From positions 558,001 to 622,000 of the forward strand of contig NZ_JABBGC010000003.1 of assembly GCF_012927205.1 (NCBI RefSeq): a stretch of 64,000 nucleotides of DNA. Direction: 5' to 3'. The DNA comes from Chitinophaga fulva. Lineage in GTDB: Bacteria; Bacteroidota; Bacteroidia; Chitinophagales; Chitinophagaceae. Under the pieces are notes generated by a model, which saw nothing but the letters and a program-made list of their open reading frames with translations, did not search any database and was not told the DNA's origin. Both the position numbers and the translations under genes were made by a program. Shown piece after piece: positions 7,378 through 16,017 of this stretch. Position 1 is the stretch's first letter, and every line of letters begins with the position of its first letter.

Positions 7378-8286
7378 ATGAGAATTAATTTTAGGCTGCT
7401 GATCACCTATGCAGCCCTCCTGCTGATTGTTGCCTGTACCAAAGACGATATCCGGGAAACCGCTCCCGTTCAGCCTCCTGCACCGGCCGCCGACAACGAC
7501 CACCTCCTGCTTGGCAACCCCACAGATGCTAAATCCAACCTGATTTTCCTGGAGAATTTCCTGATGAATCAAACCTACTTTGTGGAAGCATACAGCAAAA
7601 ATGCCGGTATACCGGTGTGGGTAAGCTGGCACCTGCAATCAGAAGATTGTCCGGGTACCATTGACCGCGCTAATGACTTCAGGCCAGACCCCAGTCTGCC
7701 ACAAGGCTGGTACCAGGTAAACGCCGGCAGCTATAACGGCAGCACTACGGGCTTCGACAGAGGCCATAACTGCCCTTCCGGCGACCGCAGCGCCGCTAAG
7801 GAAGCCAACAGCGCCACCTTTCTCATGACCAACATGATCCCGCAGGCCGCAGCCCTCAACCAGGTACCGTGGGCTAATATGGAAGATTTTATCCGTCAAC
7901 AGGTAAAAGATGATAAGGAAGCTTTCATCGTCATGGGCACCTACGGCAAAGGTGGACGCGGTAAAGGCCAGACCGCCTTTGTGGAATCACTCGACAATGG
8001 CAACATCACCGTACCCGGACAAGTATGGAAAGTAGCAGTGATCATACCTAAAGGCGCCAACGACCTCGCGCGTATCAATGCCAATGCCACCGTTATCGCC
8101 GTGGACATGCCGAATGATAATGACCTGTACACCGGTACCGGTAAAGCCACTGCCTGGAAAAATTATCTCTGCACGGTAGAAACCCTGGAAGCCAAAGCCA
8201 AAGCGGCCGGCATACCGTTGAACCTCTTCCGGAACGTACCGGAAGGCATACGCGCACAACTCAAGAAAAAACAGTACAGCCTCTAA
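7378..8286 (+). CDS. DNA/RNA non-specific endonuclease, lipoprotein
   Basis: The 302-residue protein has a lipobox ending at C20 (LLLIVAC), so it is probably tethered in the periplasm or at the surface. The NUC family motif D127-R-G-H130 (FDRGHNCPSGDR) gives the general base H130, and N161 in the segment ALNQVPW is the likely magnesium-binding asparagine. These enzymes cut single- and double-stranded DNA and RNA without sequence preference, mainly for nutrient scavenging or degradation of foreign nucleic acid. The stop shares four bases (CTAA) with the convergent response-regulator gene. Confidence 0.88.
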   Translation: MRINFRLLITYAALLLIVACTKDDIRETAPVQPPAPAADNDHLLLGNPTDAKSNLIFLENFLMNQTYFVEAYSKNAGIPVWVSWHLQSEDCPGTIDRANDFRPDPSLPQGWYQVNAGSYNGSTTGFDRGHNCPSGDRSAAKEANSATFLMTNMIPQAAALNQVPWANMEDFIRQQVKDDKEAFIVMGTYGKGGRGKGQTAFVESLDNGNITVPGQVWKVAVIIPKGANDLARINANATVIAVDMPNDNDLYTGTGKATAWKNYLCTVETLEAKAKAAGIPLNLFRNVPEGIRAQLKKKQYSL

Positions 8287-9047
8287 CTGTCCAGCCAGCG
8301 GCGGAAGTCCGCACTACGCGAGTGGCTCACAAAAACGGCATCGTCTTTACAATGCTCCAGCAGGATGTGCGTGCGCCCGTTGGAATGCAGTCGTATCTGT
8401 TGGAGCGCTTTGATATGACAAAGATATTTCCGGTTGATCCGGAAGAAAGTCCGGGCAGACAATGTATCCGCCAGTTCATCAAGCGATTGGTCTGTCACGT
8501 TCATCTCCCCGTCAAACGTATATACGTAAACGTGTTTGTCCTGTGCTTTAATATAGGCGATATCGTTACAGTCAATACTTTTGATGCCGTTATGCGTACG
8601 GAACATCATCCGTTCCCGCGCACCGGCAGCAGGCGTTAAGGAGGCGATCAGTTTTTTCAGCTGGTCACCGGCTGTGTCCGGGGCCTGATGAAGCCGCAGC
8701 GATTCGTATTTGTCCAGCGCCGCAGCGAGTTCCGCTTCTTCAATAGGCTTCAGCAGGTAGTCGATACTATTCACTTTAAAAGCCCTGATCGCGTATTCAT
8801 CATAAGCCGTTGTAAAAATCACGGGCACTTTCACTTCCGTCTGCTTAAAAATGGTGAAACAATCACCATCTGAGAGTTGGATATCCATCAGGATAATGTC
8901 CGGATGCGGATGATGAGTGAGCCATTGCACCGTTTCCTCAATACTTTCAGCCACAGGGCAGATGTGCCAGTCCGGGCGCAGTTTGCGGAGCATATTTACC
9001 AGCTGCCTTGCTGCAGCCGTCTCGTCTTCAACAATTAAAGCTATCAT
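8283..9047 (-). CDS. LytTR-family response regulator
   Basis: 254 residues. An N-terminal receiver domain carries acidic residues E7 and D8, phosphoacceptor D55 (ILMDIQ) and the later FTTAYDE and YLLKP signatures. A C-terminal LytTR DNA-binding domain spans about 145-252 (IAYIKAQDKHVYVY, RINRKYLCHI). Its ATG overlaps the kinase stop (ATGA), so the pair is translationally coupled. Such pairs often control cell-surface or envelope genes; the targets here are unknown. Confidence 0.92.
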   Translation of the reverse strand: MIALIVEDETAAARQLVNMLRKLRPDWHICPVAESIEETVQWLTHHPHPDIILMDIQLSDGDCFTIFKQTEVKVPVIFTTAYDEYAIRAFKVNSIDYLLKPIEEAELAAALDKYESLRLHQAPDTAGDQLKKLIASLTPAAGARERMMFRTHNGIKSIDCNDIAYIKAQDKHVYVYTFDGEMNVTDQSLDELADTLSARTFFRINRKYLCHIKALQQIRLHSNGRTHILLEHCKDDAVFVSHSRSADFRRWLDS

Positions 9048-10096
9048 TTTTCGATGTTTAAATCCTCCATGCCGGGGAGCAGTGGAATGCCCACCCGCCA
9101 GGAGGTTTCATCAGATGTAATGTTTACGGTTTTACCGGTCAGCGGCTGATAACGGCCTACAATATTAGCCAGTCCAATACCCATGGAAGTGGCCCCTGAC
9201 TGCCGGAGCTGAAGATTGTTCTCTACAAAAAGGTAATCGTCCGTAGAGTATATGCTGATATGCAACGGCCGCTGACGGGATATTTCATTGTGCTTGAGCG
9301 CATTTTCCAGCAGCATCAGCAGGCTGTGTGAAACAATTTGTTGGGACAGCACACTCCCCTTCACTGCCTTGTTGTAAATAAGCTTATCGCCGAACCGCTG
9401 CCCGCTGATGCCAAGGAAAGCATCTGCGATAGCCAGTTCTGTGGCCACCGTCACCGTACCATTGGTCTCCTGTGCCAGGGAATATCTCAGTATGCGGGAG
9501 AGATGTTTCACAAAGTCCACCGCCTGTCCTTCGTCTTCCCGGATCAGGGATGTAAGGGTATTTAATGCATTAAACAGAAAGTGGGGGTTGACCTGGTTCC
9601 TCAACAGGTCCAGCTGACTTTGCGCTAACCGCTGTTCCATTCTGGCGGTGGCTTCTATTCCCTGTTTCCAGTGGGCGATAAATTTACCCAATGTGGCAGC
9701 CAGCGTGATCGAGAGGAACAACATGGCTGAATACAGCATGTTCCGCACATAGCCTTGCCAGGCAGGATCGGGCGTATGAAAAATAAAGACCTCCAGTTTC
9801 ATAAAACAGGCTATCAGTGCCGCCCCGAAACATGCCGACACCAGTATGAACACCATGAAACTCCTTTCGGTACGGGTATTCCAGTTCAGCACCTTCCGGA
9901 GAAAAATATCATTGAGTGCATTAAAGCCAATAAACCCAAAGGTGGTCATCAACAGCGTGGTCACAATTTCCGCTGTCAGATCGAATTTCTCCGGACTATA
10001 CCCGGATAAATTATTGATGATATTGATGACCACCACGATGGTCAGTATAATACCGTATGATTTCAGTGCGGCTGCTATTTTTCCCATAAACGCCAA
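9044..10096 (-). CDS. LytS-like membrane sensor histidine kinase
   Basis: 350 residues with four membrane helices (about 13-30, 44-60, 80-99 and 120-140) and then a His_kinase (PF06580-type) domain. The phosphorylated histidine is H172 in NQVNPHFLFN. A short ATPase region follows (MLLENALKHN, GIGLANIVGRY). It lies between an exported hypothetical protein 22 bases upstream and its response regulator, forming a three-gene operon. There is no large extracytoplasmic sensor domain, so the membrane helices or a partner probably sense the signal. Confidence 0.92.
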   Translation of the reverse strand: MAFMGKIAAALKSYGIILTIVVVINIINNLSGYSPEKFDLTAEIVTTLLMTTFGFIGFNALNDIFLRKVLNWNTRTERSFMVFILVSACFGAALIACFMKLEVFIFHTPDPAWQGYVRNMLYSAMLFLSITLAATLGKFIAHWKQGIEATARMEQRLAQSQLDLLRNQVNPHFLFNALNTLTSLIREDEGQAVDFVKHLSRILRYSLAQETNGTVTVATELAIADAFLGISGQRFGDKLIYNKAVKGSVLSQQIVSHSLLMLLENALKHNEISRQRPLHISIYSTDDYLFVENNLQLRQSGATSMGIGLANIVGRYQPLTGKTVNITSDETSWRVGIPLLPGMEDLNIEK

Positions 10097-10118
10097 CCCG
10101 TATTTTCAGGGGATGAAA

Positions 10119-10793
10119 TTACTGTTTATTACCGATGTAGTCGTTATACTCCCGTATCACCGACTCAATGTTGTTGAAGCTATAGTCACCACCCGCCTGT
10201 ATTTTCCGGACCAGCAGCGTATCTGCTTTGAGCCAGGGCGTCAATGAGGTGACAAACTCTTTGCGTTTTTTACCGATAAAACAATAACCGGTGGTATCCC
10301 CGCTCTTTCTCAGGAAATAGTTCACATATTTGCTGTTCATGAATACGCCGGCCCCCAGCGATGCCGGTCCGGGCGCAAACCTGCTGGCCATCGAAACATA
10401 CCGCATGTATCCCACTTTCCCGGGTTTGAAGTACAGCCGGTACAACTGTAGCGGGCCATCTGTCACCTGCTCGGCAAACACTTTATCAAAATGGTAATGC
10501 CAGATGTGTGTTTTGATAGTCACATTATGAAGCGTAGAAAACGCGTGGTTCTCAAACGAAAAAGCCTGGCAGCTGGAAGCTTTTATTTTCCGGCTTTTAT
10601 CTCCCAGCTGTTTTTTAAATTCGAAGGATTCCAATCCCATTTCTTTCATGGAGATGTACCCTTCCATTTTTTGCCCTGTACTATCAACGTAAAACCCTTT
10701 CAGGTATTTGCCGTTTCTCTGGGCGGCAGCGGTAAAAACAGTGAGCAGGCATAGCCCTGTCAGCCATAGGTTTCTATAGCAATAATTTTTCAT
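10119..10793 (-). CDS. Exported hypothetical protein upstream of a two-component system
   Basis: The preferred start at 10793 gives MKNYCYRNLW followed by a hydrophobic signal ending VFTAAAQ; an upstream in-frame ATG at 10871 adds 26 residues that look non-coding. The 224-residue mature region has beta-rich segments (KYLKGFYVDSTGQKMEGYI) and no motif I recognise. It is 22 bases upstream of the sensor kinase on the same strand, so it may be a periplasmic accessory or a target of that system. Confidence 0.65.
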   Translation of the reverse strand: MKNYCYRNLWLTGLCLLTVFTAAAQRNGKYLKGFYVDSTGQKMEGYISMKEMGLESFEFKKQLGDKSRKIKASSCQAFSFENHAFSTLHNVTIKTHIWHYHFDKVFAEQVTDGPLQLYRLYFKPGKVGYMRYVSMASRFAPGPASLGAGVFMNSKYVNYFLRKSGDTTGYCFIGKKRKEFVTSLTPWLKADTLLVRKIQAGGDYSFNNIESVIREYNDYIGNKQ

Positions 10794-10941
10794 ACAGCAT
10801 ATTTTATGATATACTGCAAAGCACCTGAAAATAAAGGCAATTGGCTGGTGAAAGGCGATGAGTTTCCACACCCCGGTGATAAGTGACAGCGTTCTGCCGA
10901 TGACTGCCGCTAAAAAGGGAGGATGTAAAAGGAAGGCAGGA

Positions 10942-11154
10942 TCAGGCCCCTGGTTTGTTTTCCATCTGTTTGATGATATTATTGACTTCCACTTCCGTGG
11001 CCCGCAGTTTCTGTTGACAGAATTCTATCAATACGGAGGCGCGTTTTACTTTCTCCGCCAATACATCCACCGAAACGGTTTCGTTTTCTATTTCTTCCGC
11101 TATCTGTTGTAATTCGGTGTAGGCGGCTTCATATGTCAGTTCCTGGTTCATCAT
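10942..11154 (-). CDS. xseB: Exodeoxyribonuclease VII small subunit
   Basis: The 70-residue helical protein starting MMNQELTYEAAYTEL matches XseB in length and pattern (LQQIAEEIE, LAEKVKRASVLIEFC). It partners XseA in exonuclease VII, which degrades single-stranded DNA from both ends. A longer frame to 11283 exists but overlaps xseA deeply; the ATG at 11154 (or 11151) fits the family and overlaps the xseA 3' end by 26 bases. Confidence 0.9.
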   Translation of the reverse strand: MMNQELTYEAAYTELQQIAEEIENETVSVDVLAEKVKRASVLIEFCQQKLRATEVEVNNIIKQMENKPGA

Positions 11155-12568
11155 GTGGTGTTTTAGCGGTAACGGTGGCCTCCAGGGAAGCGTCGTGCAG
11201 CCTGATGGTGATGGGGCTGCCGGTTTCCACGGGGAGTGCGCTGTTAATAATTTTATCGCCTGCATATACGATAGCAAAACCACGCTTCAGTATATTGACA
11301 GGGCTCATCAGCTTGAATAAAGTATCGTAGTGGGCCAGCTGTCCGCGTCTGTTTTGCATATACAGGCGGTTGAACGAACGGATATTGGCCGTCATGTTCA
11401 GCAGGTCATTTTGTTTGCCGGCAATCACCGCCCGCGGCCTTGCCAGGATGGCGCCTGACAGCGTGAGCAGCTCCCGCTGGTGATGTTGCAATACAGACCG
11501 GGAACCATGCGATACCACATTGTGATAGTCGTGCAGCATTTCCCGCTGTCGGTGCAGGATAGTACGCGTTTGGTTGATCACAGCCGCATTCAGCTGGGAC
11601 AGCGCCTGGTAGTGACTGGAAAAAAGTTGTTGCGCCCTGATCAGGATGGTATGTTGCAAGGCAGACACCCCATCTTCAAATGCCTTGTTATGGGCAATGA
11701 TCAGTTCCGCCGCTTTGGTAGGCGTTTTCACAGGGCTATGTGCCATCATATCGGTGATAGTTTCATTTTTCTGGTGACCGATACCGGTGATGATGGGAAT
11801 AGGGAATTTGGCGACGGCTCTTCCCAACAGGAAGGTGTCAAACAACAGGAAGTCTGTTTGCGCGCCGCCGCCGCGGATGATCACTACGGCATCGTAGGCC
11901 ACGCCGCTGTTGTATACATCGATTAACCGTTGCTGTACCAGTTCGGCTTTCGACTCCCCCTGTACCACGGTGAAATAGGTATCTACCTGGAAAGCATACG
12001 CAAAACGGTTGTGTTCCAGCGTATGCCGAAAGTCCTGGAAGCCGGCGGAATTACCGGAGGTGATCACCGCCAGTTTCTGTATCACAGCAGGGAGGGACAA
12101 TTGATTGTTGCGTGTGATGTAACGGTCGCCTACTTTGCGGATATAATCGGAACATTCTGCCAGCAGGCGCAGCAGGGTTTGTTGTTTCTGCTGTTCCAGC
12201 ATACCGATAGTGAAGCTGGTGTCGATATCGAGCAGGGTGATTTGCAGGCCATGCACCTGGTGATAGTTGACCGACACTTTCACCAATACGTGTATGTCGT
12301 TTTTAAACTGCTGACCGGTCACATATTCAAACTCACGGATACGGATGGCCCCATTGCCCCAGGCCACCGCAGCCACTTTAGCCACGATGGCACTGGAGTT
12401 CGTGTCTTTCTCCACGAGGTCGAAATAATGATATCCTTTCTGTGCGTAAAAGGCATGATTGGTCACATCGGCCACTACCCAAAAGGTCTCTTCTCCAAAT
12501 ACGTTGGAGAGCGCCTGCTGGATTTTGCCGGTCAGCGCAGAAAGTTTGATGGTCTCAAATGCAGTCAT
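11129..12568 (-). CDS. xseA: Exodeoxyribonuclease VII large subunit
   Basis: The 479-residue protein has an N-terminal OB-fold DNA-binding domain (about 5-100) and the XseA catalytic region with AVITSGNSAGFQDF, VVIIRGGGAQTDF and ITGIGHQKNETITD, followed by long helices and a C-terminal domain (LKRGFAIV). It is the catalytic subunit of exonuclease VII in mismatch repair and single-strand DNA processing. A -7 box at 12578-12585 lies nine bases before the ATG, so the leader is very short. Confidence 0.95.
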   Translation of the reverse strand: MTAFETIKLSALTGKIQQALSNVFGEETFWVVADVTNHAFYAQKGYHYFDLVEKDTNSSAIVAKVAAVAWGNGAIRIREFEYVTGQQFKNDIHVLVKVSVNYHQVHGLQITLLDIDTSFTIGMLEQQKQQTLLRLLAECSDYIRKVGDRYITRNNQLSLPAVIQKLAVITSGNSAGFQDFRHTLEHNRFAYAFQVDTYFTVVQGESKAELVQQRLIDVYNSGVAYDAVVIIRGGGAQTDFLLFDTFLLGRAVAKFPIPIITGIGHQKNETITDMMAHSPVKTPTKAAELIIAHNKAFEDGVSALQHTILIRAQQLFSSHYQALSQLNAAVINQTRTILHRQREMLHDYHNVVSHGSRSVLQHHQRELLTLSGAILARPRAVIAGKQNDLLNMTANIRSFNRLYMQNRRGQLAHYDTLFKLMSPVNILKRGFAIVYAGDKIINSALPVETGSPITIRLHDASLEATVTAKTPHDEPGTDI

Positions 12569-12577
12569 GGTGGACTG

Positions 12578-12585
12578 TAAAGATA
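12578..12585 (-). promoter_or_regulatory. -7 box of xseA
   Basis: The minus strand reads TATCTTTA, one change from TAnnTTTG, nine bases before the xseA ATG. The expected transcript would start only a few bases before the start codon. Confidence 0.4.
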
Positions 12586-12615
12586 GGGAAAAGCGCTGGC
12601 ATACAACGTGTCACA

Positions 12616-13590
12616 TCACCTCAGTGCCGGTCTCAGTATACGCTCTATGGTAGCAGTTTTCAAGCCTTTGCCGATAAACACCAGCGTAGAGGAAGGCGGC
12701 GTATCGCCCCAGGGGCCGGCCGGAACAATCGTGAGATAGTTGCCGGTAGACTGCACCAGGTATTTCTCCGGGCTATCCTTTACCGCCACATAACCTTTGA
12801 TGCGGTATAACTGGTCGGTATACACGTTAAAATTCAGTTCCAGTACAAATGCCAGCATCTGCAAATCAAACGGCTGCGGGGATTCAAACAGCACGTTATT
12901 GATTTTGTGCGGTGTTTTTTCGGCGGGCACTTCACAGGAGGCATCGCCGGCCGAAGGGGTTGCCACCGGCGCCGGCACCCGGCGTTCCTGTGGCAGCATG
13001 TTGGCCAGTGCCACCTGCCCATCGGCGGTAGTGGTGATATACGCCAGCGGGTTGACATTTTCCAGCAACGCCTGTAACCGTACCTGCTCGGGCACCGGCA
13101 GGTCTTTGGTTTTATTCAGCACGATCACATCCGCGCAGGACAGCTGTTTGCCTACTTCTGTGACCTCCCCGAGGCGGTCCTCCACGTTCTCCGCGTCGGC
13201 CACACAGATGGTGGACACCAGCTGAAAACGGGCTTTCACGTCCGGAAGACTGAACATGCCAATAATATTACCTGCATCCGCAATGCCGGTCGTTTCGATG
13301 AAAATCTGATCCGGCCGCTCTTCCAACCGCAATATGCCGCCCAGAACTTCCAGCAGTTCATTGTCGAGCGAGCAACAGATACAGCCTGCCGTCAGCTCAT
13401 ATATATTTTCAATCTGTGCCGCCACCAATGATGCGTCGATATTCACTTTGCCGAATTCGTTTTCGATGACGATGTTGCGGTAGTCCTGGCTCTGCTGCAA
13501 CAGACTGTTGAGCAGGGTGGTTTTACCCGCACCGAGAAAACCGGTCAACAGGTATACTTTAATGGGTTTATCTTTTTGCATGTTTATCAT
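12616..13590 (-). CDS. CobW/G3E-family GTPase (metallochaperone-like)
   Basis: 324 residues with Walker A GFLGAGKTT (17-25), the family metal-binding motif C70-I-C72-C73 in ELTAGCICCSLDNEL, Walker B region DQIFIETTGIAD, base-specificity motif NKTKD and a C-terminal CobW_C domain. G3E GTPases of COG0523 deliver metals such as zinc or cobalt to target enzymes. No histidine-rich tail is visible, and without a Zur box or metal gene nearby the metal cannot be named. The start (13590, or 13581 at the second Met) overlaps the lgt 3' end, indicating coupling. Confidence 0.88.
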   Translation of the reverse strand: MINMQKDKPIKVYLLTGFLGAGKTTLLNSLLQQSQDYRNIVIENEFGKVNIDASLVAAQIENIYELTAGCICCSLDNELLEVLGGILRLEERPDQIFIETTGIADAGNIIGMFSLPDVKARFQLVSTICVADAENVEDRLGEVTEVGKQLSCADVIVLNKTKDLPVPEQVRLQALLENVNPLAYITTTADGQVALANMLPQERRVPAPVATPSAGDASCEVPAEKTPHKINNVLFESPQPFDLQMLAFVLELNFNVYTDQLYRIKGYVAVKDSPEKYLVQSTGNYLTIVPAGPWGDTPPSSTLVFIGKGLKTATIERILRPALR

Positions 13591-14389
13591 GATAATATCT
13601 CAGAAAATAAATGCCGGCCGCTATCAGCGGTAAGCTCAGCAGCTGTCCCATATTGAGCAGGTATCCGTTTTCAAATGACTCCTGGTTTTCTTTCAGGAAT
13701 TCTATGATAAAACGCGCACCAAATACCAGTATCAGGAAGAGACCGAAGAGGAAGCCCGGTTTTTGCACCAATTTACTTTTTTTATATAGGAAGATGAGCA
13801 GGCCGAAGATCACCATATAACAGAGCGCTTCATACAGCTGCGCCGGGTGCCGGGGCTGACCGTCTTCCCGCGCAAACACCACCGCCCACGGCAGGCTGGA
13901 TGGTTTACCGATAATTTCGGCATTAAAGAAATTACCTATCCGCACAAAGGCACCTGCCAGTGGCACCACGATGGACAGCCTATCCAGCAGCCATAACAGC
14001 GATACCCCATAGCGGCGGGCAAACAACGCTACCGCCGCCAGTATGCCCACAGCTCCGCCGTGACTGGCCAGTCCCTGATAGCCTGTCCACAAAAAACGGC
14101 CGTTCTCCCACCGGAACGGCAATACGATTTCCGTCAGATGATAACGGAAATAATCCCATTCATAAAACAGGCAATGCCCCAGCCGGGCGCCTATGATAGT
14201 GCCCACTACCACGTACACCAGCAGACGGTCCAACAGCGCCCTGTCTTTTCCCTCCCGGTCGAAGACGTAGCGCATCACCACGTAGCTGAGCAGAAAGGCT
14301 ATCATAAAGGCCACACTGTAGTAGCGAAGCGCAAAACCACCGATGCGGAATATCTCCGGTGAAGGATTCCAGATTAAATTATGCAACAT
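13568..14389 (-). CDS. lgt: Prolipoprotein diacylglyceryl transferase
   Basis: About 273 residues, multi-spanning. It transfers diacylglycerol from phosphatidylglycerol to the lipobox cysteine of prolipoproteins, consistent with the many lipoproteins in this window. Family signatures are NPSPEIF near the start, SHGGAVG and GAFVRIGNFFNAEIIG with the conserved arginine. The ATG at 14389 (MLHNLIW) fits the family; an in-frame ATG at 14399-14401 lies inside the -7 box. A 15-bp palindrome spans the start codon. Confidence 0.93.
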   Translation of the reverse strand: MLHNLIWNPSPEIFRIGGFALRYYSVAFMIAFLLSYVVMRYVFDREGKDRALLDRLLVYVVVGTIIGARLGHCLFYEWDYFRYHLTEIVLPFRWENGRFLWTGYQGLASHGGAVGILAAVALFARRYGVSLLWLLDRLSIVVPLAGAFVRIGNFFNAEIIGKPSSLPWAVVFAREDGQPRHPAQLYEALCYMVIFGLLIFLYKKSKLVQKPGFLFGLFLILVFGARFIIEFLKENQESFENGYLLNMGQLLSLPLIAAGIYFLRYYHDKHAKR

Positions 14390-14396
14390 TGTTGCA
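14382..14396 (-). promoter_or_regulatory. Palindrome across the lgt start codon
   Basis: TGCAACATTGTTGCA is a perfect 6-bp inverted repeat with a 3-base centre. It includes the preferred lgt ATG and abuts the -7 box. It could be a protein-binding site or a hairpin affecting initiation. Confidence 0.3.
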
Positions 14397-14402
14397 AACA
14401 TA
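14395..14402 (-). promoter_or_regulatory. -7 box of lgt, leaderless-type
   Basis: The minus strand reads TATGTTTG, an exact TAnnTTTG, ending five bases before the lgt ATG. The transcript should begin at or next to the start codon. Confidence 0.45.
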
Positions 14403-14412
14403 AACTAAATTC

Positions 14413-14444
14413 ACGGATTTCGGGATTTTTTGATTTTGGAATTT
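14413..14444. repeat. Long inverted repeat, left arm
   Basis: This 32-base arm pairs with 14521-14552 at 30 of 32 positions across a 76-base spacer, in the AT-rich gap between divergent lgt and the WalJ-like gene. The inner arm includes GATTTTTTGATTTTGGAATT. It may be a MITE remnant or a cruciform-forming element. Confidence 0.6.
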
Positions 14445-14520
14445 CGGGGCTTAACAACCCGAAGAATGATATCTTGCTATAATAATTTAAAAACATAAAA
14501 CCGCTAAGATCTACTCCCAC

Positions 14521-14552
14521 AAATTCCAAAATCAAAAAATCACAAAATCCGT
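14521..14552. repeat. Long inverted repeat, right arm
   Basis: Reverse complement of 14413-14444 with two mismatches. The following bases (14553-14598) contain short CCAAATA/CCAATA tandem-like units. Confidence 0.6.
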
Positions 14553-14598
14553 AAATCCAATATCCAAATATCCCAATACCCAAATAGCCAAATAATTC

Positions 14599-14606
14599 TA
14601 TCTTTG
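14599..14606 (+). promoter_or_regulatory. -7 box of the MBL-fold gene, leaderless-type
   Basis: TATCTTTG exactly matches TAnnTTTG and ends five bases before the ATG at 14612. No Shine-Dalgarno-like sequence fits between, so a leaderless transcript is likely. Confidence 0.5.
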
Positions 14607-14611
14607 GCGGC

Positions 14612-15409
14612 ATGTCACTTTTTATCACGTCATTGAATTCGGGGAGCAACGGAAACTGTTACTACATCGGTAACGGACAGGAAGCAGTGTTGATTGACGC
14701 AGGTATTTCCTGCCGGGAAACAGAGAAGCGGATGGCCCGCCTCGGGTTATCGATGACGAAAGTGAAAGCCATTTTTATCTCCCACGAACATACGGACCAT
14801 ATCAAAGGGGTAACGGTGCTGGCGAAAAAGCACCAGTTGCCGGTATATATCACCCAAAGCACACTGGCTGGCGGCAATCTTGCGCTGCAAAGGGTCGTGT
14901 CTTTCGCGGCGTATCAACCGGTGCAGATCGGCGGTCTTACCGTCACTGCTTTCCCTAAATACCACGATGCCGTGGAACCACACAGCTTCATGGTGTCCGG
15001 CAACCAGGTCAATATCGGCGTATTTACAGATATCGGCGCTCCCTGCGAGCATGTGCTGAACCACTTCCGGCAATGCCATGCCGCTTTCCTGGAAGCAAAT
15101 TACGACGAACAGATGCTGGAACAGGGCAGATATCCCTACTATCTTAAAAACCGTATCCGTGGCGGACATGGGCACCTGTCCAACCGGCAGGCACTGGAAA
15201 TATTCACCCAGCACCGCCCATCGTTTATGACACACCTGCTGCTCTCCCACTTATCGCAGGATAATAACAATCCTCACCTGGTACAGGAAATGTTTGATCA
15301 GCATGCCAACGGCACGCAGATCATTGTCGCTTCCCGCCATGTGGAAACAGCCGTATTCCAGGTACACGCTACCAACTTTGTGGAAACTGTTGCAGCAACG
15401 CCGCAATAA
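14612..15409 (+). CDS. MBL-fold hydrolase, YycJ/WalJ-like
   Basis: 265 residues of the metallo-beta-lactamase fold. The metal motif is H58-E-H60-T-D62-H63, with SLNSGSNGNCYYIG near the start and late signatures GHLSNRQAL and LLLSHLSQDNNNP typical of COG1235/YycJ. Family members have been characterised as DNA exonucleases or phosphodiesterases. The 3' end overlaps the convergent hypothetical gene by 41 bases. Confidence 0.87.
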   Translation: MSLFITSLNSGSNGNCYYIGNGQEAVLIDAGISCRETEKRMARLGLSMTKVKAIFISHEHTDHIKGVTVLAKKHQLPVYITQSTLAGGNLALQRVVSFAAYQPVQIGGLTVTAFPKYHDAVEPHSFMVSGNQVNIGVFTDIGAPCEHVLNHFRQCHAAFLEANYDEQMLEQGRYPYYLKNRIRGGHGHLSNRQALEIFTQHRPSFMTHLLLSHLSQDNNNPHLVQEMFDQHANGTQIIVASRHVETAVFQVHATNFVETVAATPQ

Positions 15410-15941
15410 CATACACCAGCGGAATCGCTGCCAGGAAAGCGTATTTCCAGTATGCCTGTTTTTTACCGCGCAACAATCCCACCAAAATCACCACATCAGC
15501 AATCAGCAACAGCAGTAGCACCGGACTGAAGAAAAATGACATGAACACCAGTTCATCAAAGTAGTCCCATATATTCAGGGGATGGTAGGTGCGCTTCCAG
15601 ATCCAGGGCTGGAGAAGATGTTCCGAAAGGTAGGCTTTAAAAGCAGCTTCGTTGGTGAACCGTTGCACCTTACAACCTTGTTCATGGATCACATAATACC
15701 TGCTGCCGTCTTCTCCGATAACATGGTTTTTGTAGAAATACCAGTTTTTCAGGGTGATGGGAGAATTTGTCGAATCACAATTCTCCCCGTAGAAAAAAGC
15801 CATCGCGGGAGCAGTCCCGTCATATTCCATTTTATTTCCTCCGGGAGTGGCTTCATTCCAGGCAGACAATCCTCCGGCATAGGTGGGGCAACTCAGCAGC
15901 AAACAGCCGCATAATAACAACAGATGTAAACAGTACTTCAT
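15369..15941 (-). CDS. Membrane-anchored hypothetical protein
   Basis: 190 residues with a signal peptide (LHLLLLCGCLLLSCPTYA), a periplasmic middle region with conserved-looking tryptophans, and two C-terminal helices at about 132-155 and 165-187. I do not recognise the family. The long convergent overlap with the hydrolase gene is notable, and the signal plus helices support real coding. Confidence 0.6.
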   Translation of the reverse strand: MKYCLHLLLLCGCLLLSCPTYAGGLSAWNEATPGGNKMEYDGTAPAMAFFYGENCDSTNSPITLKNWYFYKNHVIGEDGSRYYVIHEQGCKVQRFTNEAAFKAYLSEHLLQPWIWKRTYHPLNIWDYFDELVFMSFFFSPVLLLLLIADVVILVGLLRGKKQAYWKYAFLAAIPLVYVIAALLQQFPQSW

Positions 15942-16017
15942 TTTTTACAGAATAGCGTTAAAGATACAAATCCGCTGGCATACTTATGGTGGATGTTTTC
16001 CATAAAACCTGTCAGCT

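Noticed and set aside
14374-14649. A 91-residue minus-strand frame in the lgt/WalJ gap
   Set aside because: It is made of the AT-rich inverted repeat and overlaps both gene starts; the residue pattern reflects base bias.
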